From Cryptomeria japonica (lineage: Eukaryota > Streptophyta > Pinopsida > Cupressales > Cupressaceae): a stretch of 64,000 nucleotides of DNA. The stretch is taken from positions 666,422,352 through 666,486,351 of the forward strand of contig NC_081412.1 in the NCBI RefSeq assembly GCF_030272615.1, read 5' to 3'. This document shows, one piece after another, positions 34,253 through 45,411 of the stretch. Positions within the stretch are counted from its first letter, which is position 1. Each line of letters starts with the position of its first letter. The position numbers were made by a program, and so were the translations under genes. The notes beneath the pieces were generated by a model. That model was not told the DNA's origin and searched no databases. It saw only the letters and a program-made list of their open reading frames with translations.

Positions 34253-37200
34253 ATGCCTAAATCGGTGGTAGAATCATCAAAAACACCCGCTGCAGCCGAG
34301 ACATCGCAAGCATCCAAATCAGATATCCCATGCAAGGTTGAAAGGATGAAGTATCAATATCAGAGAGGAGGATTGAGGGAGTCAAAAGTGCAGAGCGTCT
34401 AGGACAATGTCGGTGATACCGACCTTGGCCATATTGACATTGAAGACTTCAGGAATCGGGTCTTCTCACCTAACACATATGGCAAGCCTAGACAGATGGT
34501 GGAAAGTGGCATCGCCCAAGCAGCAGGATTTCCTCCAGCAGTACAGAACTATGAGCTAGTGGTAGAGGCTGCCCGACATTATCAGCCAAATTCCAGACTG
34601 GTGCTCCTTGAGAACATGACCATCACCAACTTCACTCCTGAGGCCATTGGCTATGCATTTGACATTCCCTTTCCAAACAATCCCACAGCCACAACTATAG
34701 ATGAAGCACAAGGGGAATATGATATGAATCCGGCCCGATGCAAAGCACTGATCAACGAAGAGTGGTACAAGGAGAAAAGGCCTCCAAGCACCAAAATTGT
34801 GAAAAAGACCCCCAGAAGTGATTTTCATAATGAACATGGGGATATGGTCACATTACTCAGCCGAGTTATGGGACTCCCTAAATCCAACCACTTTGAAGAG
34901 TGGATGTTCTATTTCACAGAGCAAGTCTTCGCGGGGAAGTCTAAATTCGACTGGGCCCAGATCATAAGCGACAACATTCACACCCAGTTGATAGAGCTTT
35001 AAACGAAGAAATACTTCACTATGACCTCTTATTTGGTCTATATGTTCGCCAAGAACCAGCCGCTACCAAGTTTGATAATGAAAGGTCAAATCGGGAATGG
35101 GCCTAGTCAGGTAAAGGTCTATGATTGTTACCCACAGCTGCATTACCAAGATATAGCTCAGAGGGAAAAGAACAACCCAGCTTATGCAGTTGGCCAATAT
35201 GAGCGCGTCAATGATGCCTTCACGATGCCCCTGGTCAGGTTGATGCAGGGAGGATTACATATAAGGCTCTCAGAGCAAGCTACTATTCTAGTACAGAGGT
35301 ATGGAGCCTGGTTCATTCAGTTCCCAAGGTTCTCCTACATCCGAATAGCAGGCTTTGATGGTGCCCCTCTCCGACTTCCACGGTACCCAAACGACAAAGT
35401 AATTCTTATGGAGGTTGCAAGGCAGTCACATCCGACCGGCATCTTACTCAGAGAAAGTAAGCAGGTTGGATTCACATTCCCCATGATCATAGGCAACCAT
35501 GATGTCCACCTAAAGACCCCTACCCTAGCAGAGGAATCCCTTGCAGAGTTGGCCTCTTATGGCCTACAGGATCATTTTCCAAGGAAATACTTCGATCATG
35601 ATAATCTAGCGAAGAGAGCCCATGGCAGGCGGTACAGAGCAAAGGAATCAGTTGAAGACTATTGGAAGAATTGCTTTGATGACTACGAGGTCAAGAGGCG
35701 GGAATATTCTAGACTGAGTGTGCAGCAAATGCAACTTTTTGAATATCGTTGGGTCCCAGATCAGCTCACAGATTCAGGGAATTGCCTCCAGGTCCAGAAA
35801 TTTGAAGCAGTAAGGCATCTCTTGCCCGGCGTTGATTGGTCCCAAGACCCAATCACTGATTTCGAGGCAGTCATGGCAGCCCCAGCAAGGTACACAAATC
35901 AAGGGTTACATCAACAGATTGAGAGGCTAATACATGAAGGAGTCCAATTCACCTACCACCTAATGGGTAGCCTTGATTCTCAATCCTCAGAAGATGAGGG
36001 AACGTCTAGTACACCCCGGGAAGAAACTAAGAAACCGGAGAAAAGAAAGAAGGCTAAGGCTTGCAGAGGGACTCGGACGTCCAAAAGAACAAGAAGGGAG
36101 AAGATTCCTATAAGGAGACCAGAGGTCATGTCATCGTCAAAAGACCCCAGTTCGTCCGACAATGTAGTAGAATTAGATCATATACCTGCTCCGCCTTCTC
36201 AAAGTGACATTGATGCATTTGGAACATGATCCTCCCGCGCCTGACATGCTGGAAGCTAAGCTAAGAGCCCTCGAATTGACCGAACTGGGCAACCAAATAG
36301 AGGAAGGAGAGATTCCATCCACCCAGGGGATCAAAGTGCATGAACCCACTCAACAGAGCCGCCACGAGTTGTTGCTCCACAATGCAGCCAAAGATGACTC
36401 CACCGTCGAAGGAGGGCAAAGGATAGATGAGACTCATGAGCTCGAAAGAACTGAAGAACAACCATCACATGAAGATGTCAGACAGTTGTTTAGTGAAATA
36501 GGAGAAAATTCAACTGCAAGCAAAGAACTTCGCACCTCTTTCACTCCTCTGGTAGCAGAGCAGATGCAAATCTGTGGTGAGTCAGCTGAGAACGTCAAAG
36601 AACAGAATGCAGACTTAACCTTATTATCAGCCCAGACAGTGCCTCAAGAATGGTTGATTGCCAGAGCCCAACGTAAGGCCGCCACCAAACTACCTATTGA
36701 TCTAGAGGATATCTTCTCGCGCATAGACCAAGCAAAAGCTAAGGGGAAGAAAAAGCCCAAGGCATATTCTAGAGTGACCAAAGACGAGCAAAGGAACCAC
36801 ACTCTCCACATTGCCACCCCGCCCGTAGACAAGCTAGCAGATCAGATTACACTGGCAAATTATAGCATCACAACTGTCCCCATCGAACGAGCCACTAAAG
36901 AGCAAGAAAAAGAAGAATTTAAGGATTCAGTGCAGAATATACTCAGGCAGCTCGAAGAGATAATGGCTGAAAAGGACATGTATTGGGCTCGTGCTAAGCA
37001 AGTCGAGGGATACATCGATCAGCTCCTAAGGCCACTACACAATGCCTCCGAATCCCATATTCCCCCGACGACATTGGAGCAAAGGACCACAACAGAATTT
37101 GAAGGAGTACGGGACACCGCAAGGGCCGTCAAGGAATGGATACAAGACATCAAGAAAAGGGGAGAGCAAATCCTTAAGGAAGTAAAAGAAATGGCCCTCC

Positions 37201-37540
37201 ATCGAGAGCTCAATCTAGTCAAGTTATTAGAGGTAAAAAGGGAATCCCTCCACATGCACGAAGTGGCTGCCGCTACCCTTCCCCTCATGAGAGCTCTTTT
37301 TTGGACACGCGCGGATTCCTACATTGTTCGCCAGGGGAGATCTTAATAGTATCAGTGCTCTTAAGGAATGGTACTGGACTATTACCATGAAGAACGACAC
37401 CAAAGAAATTATTGACAAAGAGAGTGATGCATGTGAAGTGATTTTGGGAAACATGCAAGAACTAGGTAAGACCATCCTCCGATCAATGGTTTCGGGATGG
37501 ATAAACGACTTGTCCGATACAAGTAAAGAGGGAAAATGGG
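34253..37540 (+). pseudogene. LTR-encoded 'additional ORF' protein, nearly complete copy
   Basis: ATG at 34253 (MPKSVVESSKTPAAAE). One frame to 36229 with TAG at 34400 (aligned with a Trp in the 25778 copy) and TAA at 35000, then a frameshift near 36215 and another near 37330. Block residues about 88-500: AAGFPPAVQNYEL, MTITNFTPEAIGYAF, MVTLLSRVMG, EEWMFYFTEQ, DWAQIISDNIH, FTMTSYLVYMFAK, NDAFTMPLVRLMQGGLH, RYGAWFIQFPRFSYIR and LPRYPNDKV. Then a Lys/Arg-rich linker, VPQEWLIAR, HIATPPVDKLADQ, a coiled coil and a tail that ends early. ENMTITNFTPEAIGYAFDIP is the stretch most like a plant mobile domain (TL-x-D-V-x-x-LLGLP pattern). G+C is higher and stops fewer than in other copies, so it looks younger. 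Confidence 0.75.
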
Positions 37541-37600
37541 GAAGAACAATGCAATTCACAAATTGCTTTGCAAAGGGGAAAATCTCTCTCACAAAACCGA

Positions 37601-38620
37601 TTTTTGGGGCAAAATCAACATATACACAAATTTACAACTAGAATGGAAAAACAAGAAAACAAGAAAATGAAACAAGAAGAAAAGAAATCAAACCTTGCTT
37701 CAATCCGAAATGCTTCTTCAAAGGATGAAACAATCTTTGAAAGGAGAAGACAATCCCTTAAGTAAGCAATAAACGAACTTGAAAACCCTAGCCACGTTTT
37801 TGAAAAACGTCTTCAGCAGCAAAAACGTGGCAAAAAATACAAGTAAAATGGCACAAGAACCGGTCAAATCTTCCTCTATTCTCAACACCTAGATGAAGGA
37901 AGCCAAAACGACTTAGGGAAGAAGAGATTCGTGGCACTTGGATCCACTAAAACGTGGCTTGGAGGAATCACGTGTTTTCTGTTCTACACCATTTTACTAG
38001 CAATCATGACCTCCAAATGGCATGATATGAGTTCGAAAATGCATGGAAATAGGCAAGAATCCAAAACGCCTCTTCTTCCCAAAAAATCTCCACAAAATTT
38101 GCTTAGAATCTCCAACAAAATCGCCTTCCTTGGCTGGTTGGGTTTTGAAAACAAAGAACAAGTTCGATTTTGCATGTAATAGTGAAAATCGGGTTTTGAA
38201 GTTCATATTACATGTTTAAAATTTCACTTTTCTCTTCACAAGGCGAAATCGGGTTTTTGAGAGAGATATACAAGTTATAATAACTTGTAAACGAGAAAAT
38301 AAAATCCCTTCAAAAAGTTTTAATAACTTAACACATGTAATAGGGGAATAAATCCCCATTACAAGTGAAAACACTAAAATAGGAACTTTATAAAAGAATT
38401 ACAAGTGACTTTTTAAATATGCAATTTAAAATTAACTTGTAATTTATCCAAAAAAATCCCTATTATGAATTAAAAAGCCAAAAAGCATCAAGGGTGAAAT
38501 AAAAAATAAGTTACAAGTTCTTTTTTCATAAAGTGCACTTGTAATTAGCTAAAAATTTCCCTACAAAGACTAAAATAAAGGAAAACATTAAAACTTGCAA
38601 TTTAAGGAAAATTTCCCACC
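37601..38620. other. U3 remainder of the host LTR, no gene
   Basis: AT-rich sequence between the truncated inserted LTR and the 5' end of the minus-strand unit at 38844. ACTTGTAA/TTACAAGT words recur many times from 38275 to 38560 (for example ATAACTTGTAAAC, AATTACAAGTGAC), consistent with a decayed U3 array. No ORF with a recognisable family. Confidence 0.45.
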
Positions 38621-38849
38621 TGCAGTCAAGGAGAAAAAACCCGAAATTGAAGGAAAGACATAGAGAACGAACCCGAAATGCGATGAAATTTGAAACGTGG
38701 TTCGAGGATGGACTGAGGATTAATCCCATCCAAGGGCGAAGCAAAATTATGCCTCAGGAAGTGTTCCATAGAGTAAAATTTTCATTTTTTGACAAAAAAT
38801 TATGTAATGGTCCTTCATTTTTTAAAACAAAAATGAGGACAACAATGGT

Positions 38850-41016
38850 TTTACTTGAGGTAGTGAGACAGTTTTTGGGATATAATTCTCTCCAAAAGGC
38901 TAAGAATAGAACAAGGATGACTTTTCCTATTGCATTAGGGAAGATGATTGAGGCATGCCACACCGCAACTGCAACAGACACGGTTAGTGAGGAGTTGAAA
39001 TTTTATCATCTTGACTCTTGGAACCTATAAGAGCGAGGATCGATTTGATGTGTTTCAGAGAATTGTAAAGATTAAAGGAGGAAAGTTTATACACAAGATT
39101 GACGTCAAAGACTATTGGGCTAATCTCATGGATGAGTTCGTAGTAAGAAGGAAGATGTAGTCTTGTATGTCAGTGGACTCCATGAGGAAGTGTAACCTCT
39201 TCTCCATTCCAGATTAGGTGCAAGATGATGGGGATCCCTATCATGTTGCCTAATTGGATGCAACATAATTTGGTATATTTGAATGTTTTAATGAGAGTAG
39301 TGAATGATTACTCTAGGGAGTGGGTGGACAAGTATGTCAATGAGTTGAGGAAATCAAAGGTCACCTTTACCTATGATAAGATGAGAAATGAGGAGTTCTC
39401 AATGATGTTGAGAGAACAATTAGTAATGTTAGAACGCACAATGATGAGGAGAGTCAAGCTCCTAAAAGATGGAAAGGTATGACTGGAGAATCACAAGCTA
39501 GAGGCAAGGAGATTGTCAGCCAGAATTCAAGGCAACAGAAACACAAGTCTAACACTCCTGAATCTACCGTGAGCTCCTCATCTGTGAAGGAGAATGATAT
39601 GACAAAGGACGATACGGAAATCTTACCAGAGAATAACCAAGACTTGCATGCTACAACATAGTCGGCACCACATGATGATGATGAAGAATTGACAGGATCT
39701 CCCACAATTCAGCTAGAGGTCAACTTGGGCAACAATGTGGTGGATTTGACTAAGGATACAGATATAGATGATGATGTTATTTCAGCCTTGAGAGGACTTG
39801 ATCAAGACATGAGCCTCAAAGACGGGATAAAAATTTCTACTATTCCCGATTGGTTGTTGAAGAACATGGAGAAGAAGAAGATGATAGAGGTGCAGCCCAC
39901 AAAAGATATTGATGATTTTCTAGCCAGGGTTGGCAAGGAAAAGGAATAGAAGAAAGCTAAGATGTTCTCTTACTACAGATGATATAGGAGCATACATTGC
40001 ACAAATGGTTGTCTCGATGGGTGATAAGACTAGACATGTGGTTACTCCTATCGATTATCAAGTTACCACAATTAACCTTGGACCAAGTATGATGAAGCGA
40101 GAGTTCTAGGAGATTGATGATACGCTCAAGGCAATTGAGGCATGATTGGGTATAGAAAGAGATGCTTGAGAGTGAGAATAGGAGACTCAAGGAGTACATT
40201 GAAGAGATGAACTCCCAAAGGCGTGAGGATCCTGCTTTTGTCTCACCTATTGCTATTGATCGTGGATCCCCTTTTAGTCACGAGGCAATAAGGAACACAT
40301 ATTAGGAAGTTTGAAAATGGATAGAAGATGTTTCGAGGCAAGTGGATGATTTCCTAGCTCAATTTGTCCAAGCATTTGACAAGACAACGATGCTTATATT
40401 CAGGATGCAGTACTTGGAAGGAGTTTGGGAAGATTTCCAACCGGTGCAGGAGAAGACTATTCCTCGCCTCAGATTGTTGAAGCGAATTCCTATGTCCACA
40501 TTGATCCAAGAGGGAGTTGTTCTGGTGGGCAATGTTTGTGATTTACATGGTTGGTATTGTTCCTTGGCCAAGTGAAAGATTGCATATGATCATGCAAAAC
40601 AAGAGTGCACAGAGATGGAAGCATCCGTTCAAGAAATCCAATCCAAAATCCTTACTTCCATTGAAGAATTATTGGGACTAGATGTCCATGCTTCCACCAG
40701 TTTGAACTTGGAAGAATTGAAGGAAAAGATGAAGTTTATTTACTTCAATTAGTTGGAATCATTGAGGAAGAATCAACTAGATGACTTGATTTCTCTCGTC
40801 AATCGGATCAACAACTTGCAAAAGCTTATGCCGGATTGGGAGAGCATTTTTTATGCTTGCTCAAATGCCTTCGATGTGATCGATTTGTAGCAGGAAGGTC
40901 TACCAACTGTTACAATGGAGGAACTCAACCCAATCTTTGCTATATTCGTTGAGTATACAGCTAGAGAGAGGGATGCAGGCCGAAATCTTCTATAAGATTC
41001 CGTACTTGATGACTAG
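38850..41016 (+). pseudogene. U3 gene of the split giant LTR, piece 3 of 3
   Basis: Resumes the protein after the ATGGT target copy: LLEVVRQFLGYNSLQKAKNR, TFPIALGKMIEAC, then a Glu/Lys-rich linker, IPDWLLKNMEKKKM (about 39845), ISALRGLDQDM, a coiled coil and LEGVWEDFQPVQEKTIPRL. It ends DSVLDD-TAG at 41016, matching the copy ending at 17907. It is highly decayed, with stops in all classes and several frameshifts. The TAG at 40750 occupies the same alignment position as TAG 17641 in the other copy. Confidence 0.7.
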
Positions 41017-41992
41017 GCGTCATCCCATTGGACCTCCTTTTTTTATTCTACTTTTTGATGCAAACCCTAATTAGGACAACATTAGAGAAGTGTTGGCATG
41101 ATCTTGGCCCTTGATTTTAAATATATCATGGCCATTCATTTCATTTTGAGACTATATAAACCCATTTGCCTCTCATTTGTAAGAGAGATTTTTGAGAATT
41201 CTCGTCTACATGCTGCAAGTTTGAATGCAAATCATTAAAGTTTGGTGGTTTTGTTTAGATTTTGTATGCATTTGTGATTCTCATTGCCTCAAAATTTAGA
41301 TTAGAACTTAGATTAGAATTTGTTTCAAGTATTTTAGATTGGATGAAAGAAGTGTTGAATGCATTTGAATAAGATTTGTTTAATCCATACCACTAGCTTC
41401 TTGCTGATTGGAAGTTTGCCTTGTGTGGTCAACTGGAATTTGACTTGGACTTAACTTCAATTATTGCTCGTCCATTGGTATGCATTGCCTTGATGGTATT
41501 GATGTTGATGGTGATAATTTGAACATCCATGAATTTACCTTAGATGATTGAACTAGGCTTGTGTTGAATTGTTCTTTGATGGTGAAACTTGGCCTAGTTG
41601 AATTTCATTGAACCATTCATAACCTCTTGCATTCTAGGTTAGATAATCTTAGAATAGAATTTCTAAACCCTCATCCCTTTTGCATTTTATTTGAAAATCC
41701 TTTGTTAGAATAGATTGAGAGCTAAAATTGCAAAATCATTCGAAACCATTGGCAAACCCATGTCCATTCATGATAACGTAAAATCATTTAGAACAATTGT
41801 GTAAGTCCGCAAGTAAAAACAACAAACCACATCAGCCATCAAGTTATCCACATGTCAAGAACTGACCGTAGAAACATTGGAATCGTCTTAGTTGATCAAA
41901 TATTTAGCATCTAAGGTGATTTTGTTCAAGACAAGGTAAAATACTTTGGTATTCTAATTTGTGTTCGATTGTGCCTAAAACACACATCAATA
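41017..41992 (+). repeat. TATA and terminal block of the split giant LTR
   Basis: Matches 17908-18863: CTTGGCCCTTGATTT, then CTATATAAACC (about 41150), CTCTCATTTGTAAGAGAG, CCATACCACTAGCTTCTTG, CTTGTGTGGTCAACTGGAA and the end CACACATCAATA at 41992. It is followed directly by a gag relic in the opposite orientation. Confidence 0.7.
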
Positions 41993-42380
41993 CAACCTTG
42001 AATTTAGAGAACTATAGTTCATAATGTTCACTTGTGTTATGTAACCTACACCAATTTGATAGGGCTACTTCTGCAAGGAAGACCTTGTCAAGTAGTCGAT
42101 TTTCAAATGCTAACAGGTTATCTAAGGGTGAAGGAACAATTCCACTGTTAGGTGTTGTGTTCCACATTCTCTTCTAGAAACCCTTGATTATTCTCCTATT
42201 AATTCTAGTTATTTCCTTGGAAATTCTGATTGTTCCCATGATAACTTTGATAATTTCCCTAGTGGGCTTGAAAGCTACTTTGCATATCCTGCAACTGATT
42301 GTTTTGATTTCACAAATGTGAGACATCGGATCATAATTTCTTTACTTGTTCAATCAATTCTTCCATTTCCTCTTTTTCTT
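41993..42380 (-). other. Downstream gag-internal sequence of the minus-strand retroelement
   Basis: Minus-strand continuation of gag (GAGGAAATGGAAGAATTG-like, Glu-rich) in broken frames up to the edge of the plus-strand LTR at 41992. No zinc knuckle, protease or RT was found before the sequence is cut. Confidence 0.4.
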
Positions 42381-43729
42381 TCAACGTCCTCGTGGATGTC
42401 GATGCATTTTGCAAGTACACTGGATGTGTCTCTGAGGCTTGTGAAGCTGGATTTCCTGTAACACTAGTTGATTGGATGGTTGTGCAACTGGGTATGCTGA
42501 CAATGGAACTGGATTAAACACTGGCATTTGATGGATCAAAGCTTGGTTTATTCCTTGAATCTGGTTTGCCGCGACTGGCAATCCCATATGAAGTAGAGGC
42601 CCTACTATGTTTTGGCCTAAGCCTTTGCTTACTTCCATAGCCTTGGTGTATGCTACATTCAAGTTTGTCAGAGCTAGGTAAGATTTTACAAACATTGTTG
42701 TGAGAGGGTCTAAGGGTGAATAGTTTGTCTTTTGCATCCATCACAAGGTAAGGAGTCTTCAACCTTGTGTATACCTTATGGAACCTGTTGTTGAATGAGT
42801 TGATTGGTTCATGTTCCACCCTTCTGCATTCAATAAATTGCTTATACAACTCTAAAGGTGTGACTGCAAGACCATATTTACCAAGAAACACATCTTTTAG
42901 TAGTTCCCATGAGGTGGACCTTGTAGGTAAATGGATAAACCAAGAACGTGCCTTGTATCCCAAGGAATAAGGAAGAGTTTGCAAGCTACATTTCCGTACG
43001 CGACTGGCATATTTCGCAAAAGGTATTCAAATAACTTGATGTGGTCTTCTGTCAGCTGGTTTAAATCATTGACATTGAACTTTGAACAAAAAATCTCCAA
43101 ATTCTTTGGCATATGTTTATAAATGGCAAATTGCAGTGTGGATGGATTGGTGACCATCCATGAGGCACCATTTGGAGGAGGTGGGTTGTTCTGCATTTTG
43201 CTTCTGCTTGGTTGAGGACTTGATTGGGAACTTGTTTGACTGGTCGATTCCACCACCAACTAAACTATGTTAGCTTGACTACCTCCTTGATCTTGATCGA
43301 TTCCTTGATCTTGATATTGATGCGGTGGGGTTGTGAACAACCCAAAGATGTCTTCACAACTTGGTATATCTCGGCTAGATGAGGTCTCCTTCCCACGCCT
43401 AGGCTTGGGAGTGTAACTCAATTCTTGATATTCTCTTTCTCCTGGAGTAGATCTTAGAATTCTTTGGAACCTTTTTGGCGAGAATGAGTTGATGCGCTCT
43501 AGCATGTAGTTTTCTGAAATTTTGAATCTCTTCAAGGATATGCGAGAGGAAGTGGGAACCTTTGATCAACGAGTGCTCGTTCAATAGCAACTGCAATTTT
43601 GAACGCTTTCTCTTCTTCTTCTTCCAAGACAAATTGCTCTTGCATATACTCCGCTGAACTTTTCATTTTCTTCCAAGCAAGATTGTTCAATCCTGAAATA
43701 ATGTCTTCTCGGTCATCATTGAGTCCCAA
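42381..43729 (-). pseudogene. gag: Ty3/gypsy-type gag relic
   Basis: Successive minus-strand frames carry an N-terminal Glu-rich helix (43729-43532), a Pro/Ser/Gln-rich linker (43535-43260), then capsid: KHMPKNLEIFCSKFNVNDLN and PYSLGYKARSWFIHLPTRST, SWELLKDVFLGKYG, YKQFIECRRVEHEPINSFNN and RFHKVYTRL (42984-42514). This order and wording fit plant Retrotrans_gag. Frameshifts and stops separate the pieces. It lies on the same strand as the giant LTR ending at 44068, directly after a primer-like site, so it is the internal region of that retroelement. pol is lost; the copy is truncated at 41993. Confidence 0.75.
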
Positions 43730-44045
43730 ATTTGGTTGATATATTGGGGGTTCACCTCTTATCGAAAGTACTTTTGTGATTCAAGCTCAATTTTTTCAAC
43801 TTTCTCTCTACTAGTATGTAGGAAATAGATTTCCTTGATTGATTGCTCTAGGAACAACAATTAGAGGTTGATTTCCCAATTCCTCTTGTCTAGAACAAAC
43901 CTCACTTGTTTGAATTCGGCTACACTACTTTGGTTTCTCCAAGCGAGAATATTCAACTGCGAGATAATATCTTGTTGTTCACCTAAGAGTAATTCTTCTT
44001 CTAGCAAAACAATATGACCTGAATGATATGTATTGAAGCGGTGTT

Positions 44046-44063
44046 GCCCTCCTTATAGCACCA
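44046..44063 (-). promoter_or_regulatory. Primer-binding-site-like sequence
   Basis: Four bases after the LTR end (CATCAACA, ending at 44068) the minus strand reads TGGTGCTATAAGGAGGGC. Beginning with TGG (complement of tRNA 3' CCA) 3-4 nt after an LTR is the standard layout of an LTR-retrotransposon primer site. I do not assign the tRNA. Confidence 0.55.
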
Positions 44064-45119
44064 ATTCTGTTGATGGTGTTTTTATGCACAATCGAACACA
44101 GAATAAAGTATTGAATACTCTACCCTCTCTTGGTCAAAGACTGCTCGAATGCTGAAGATTGGCAAAAGGATCACTTGAGATGACTCCAAGGTTCTCAATG
44201 TCAGGTCTTGATGTGTTGGATAGCTTCGATGGTAGGATGTGTTTGTTGTACCTACAACGAGACTTACGTAATTGCTCTCTATCAATTCAAGCTCATGGAA
44301 TTATATTCTTCGAATGATGTTGCAATATCACTCTTTCCTAATGCTATTGATCTTTGATAAAAAATGAAAAAAGGAGCACGGTTTAAGGAATGCTTTGCTA
44401 ATACTAAGAATGCAAGATAATGGACAACTTCAAGTGAGCTCAACTAAGCTTTGCTTCGACATGCCATGAACATCTTCACATTGCTAGTGCAATCTTCTAA
44501 GGATAGCTTGATGATTTTCAAATCATTACCACAAGCACAGATACCTTCAAGATGAAGCACATCAATGATGGAATAGTAATTGAAGTTAAGATTTTTCTAA
44601 ATTGAGTTCAATTGACTATGTGGGACAACTCATCATCGATGTAGTACTAGTAGTATGAACAATGAGCTTCACTATCAATCATGCACATGCATATTTCATT
44701 CATCTAGAATACTTACAAAAAATTTTATTCTAATTTTTTGGTCTTTCAAATATTAACTTCTATCATAAAAGGATGAAGAAACAAGCAAATGCTCCAAAAC
44801 TGAATAAGTCACAAACACTTCAATGATTTTATTAATTTTGCAGCATCGAGCAACAATTCTTCAAAACTCTTCTAATCGATCCTTTACAAATGATATGAGT
44901 TGAGCTTATATAGAGCTCTCAATTACAATAAATGGCCAAGATTAAATCAAAATCAAGGGCCCAAATTTTGCCACCTAAACCCTAACTAGGGTTTGTTACA
45001 AAAAAATACCTAACTTATTGCAAATTATTAAATATCAGCCAATGGGAACGTGACATTCATTTGGCACAAAATACGAGGAAAAATTATCCAATAGGAAAAA
45101 TGATGCCACATAGAATCAT

Positions 45120-45411
45120 AACAAATTATCTTCTAGAATATTGTTTCCCTTATCCTCTTCTCTTTTTGCAAATTCAATGAATCTCGACGTCATGAATTCA
45201 ATCTAAGTTATTAGAACTGCAAGTAGGTTCTTAAACTGTTCTTCCAAGTAATTGACTTCTAAAACTGAGGCAAAAGTTGTTTCCCATCCTGGCAAAAAAT
45301 GTCTAGTCTTGCAAACAAGTACTGTGAATGAGTGTATATCATCCAGCTATTTCTCGGAAGCTGATCCATCTATTCCAAAGAATACGATCTTCATTCGTTT
45401 GGAAGCTATAA
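45120..45411 (-). pseudogene. C-terminal tail of the LTR gene, beyond the 2-kb insertion
   Basis: Continues the minus-strand gene after the insert: the tail resembles the C-terminus of the 25778 copy (EGVVSRFIAYAKKEQWKGNK, then VLEERLL at 22575-22525). Broken by stops. Confidence 0.45.

Larger units (their letters stand above)
31717..37600 (+). mobile_element. Giant LTR of the 6676 type with U3 gene, 3' end missing
   Basis: Starts TGTTGTGTGTTGCACACG, a GTGTG/CACAC dyad, followed by CCCTGTC-GCC-GACAGGG, a perfect 7-bp dyad. The 83-bp array (32286-32900) and TCCGAAATT words match 6676-9821. It then carries a leader with a perfect plant donor CAGGTGAGT at 33812 and the gene at 34253. No TATA or terminal block follows; similarity ends near 37540-37600. 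It shows that the same LTR type exists with (here) and without (6676) the gene. Confidence 0.65.
29001..38844 (-). mobile_element. Giant LTR of a third subfamily, itself interrupted by another copy
   Basis: Minus-strand unit from TGTTGTCCTC (38844) to AACCAACA (29001), with ATGGT duplicated at 28996-29000 and 38845-38849. At its start TCCTCATTTTT and AAAAATGAAGGA form a hairpin with one bulge; at its end TTGTGGTT/AACCACAA forms a dyad (29042-29059). TATAAATA lies at 29818-29811 on the minus strand. A gene relic is at 31716-30129. At 31717 a plus-strand LTR is inserted. The N-terminal part of this unit's gene and the 3' end of the inserted one are both missing, so a deletion probably removed their junction near 37600. 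Confidence 0.65.
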
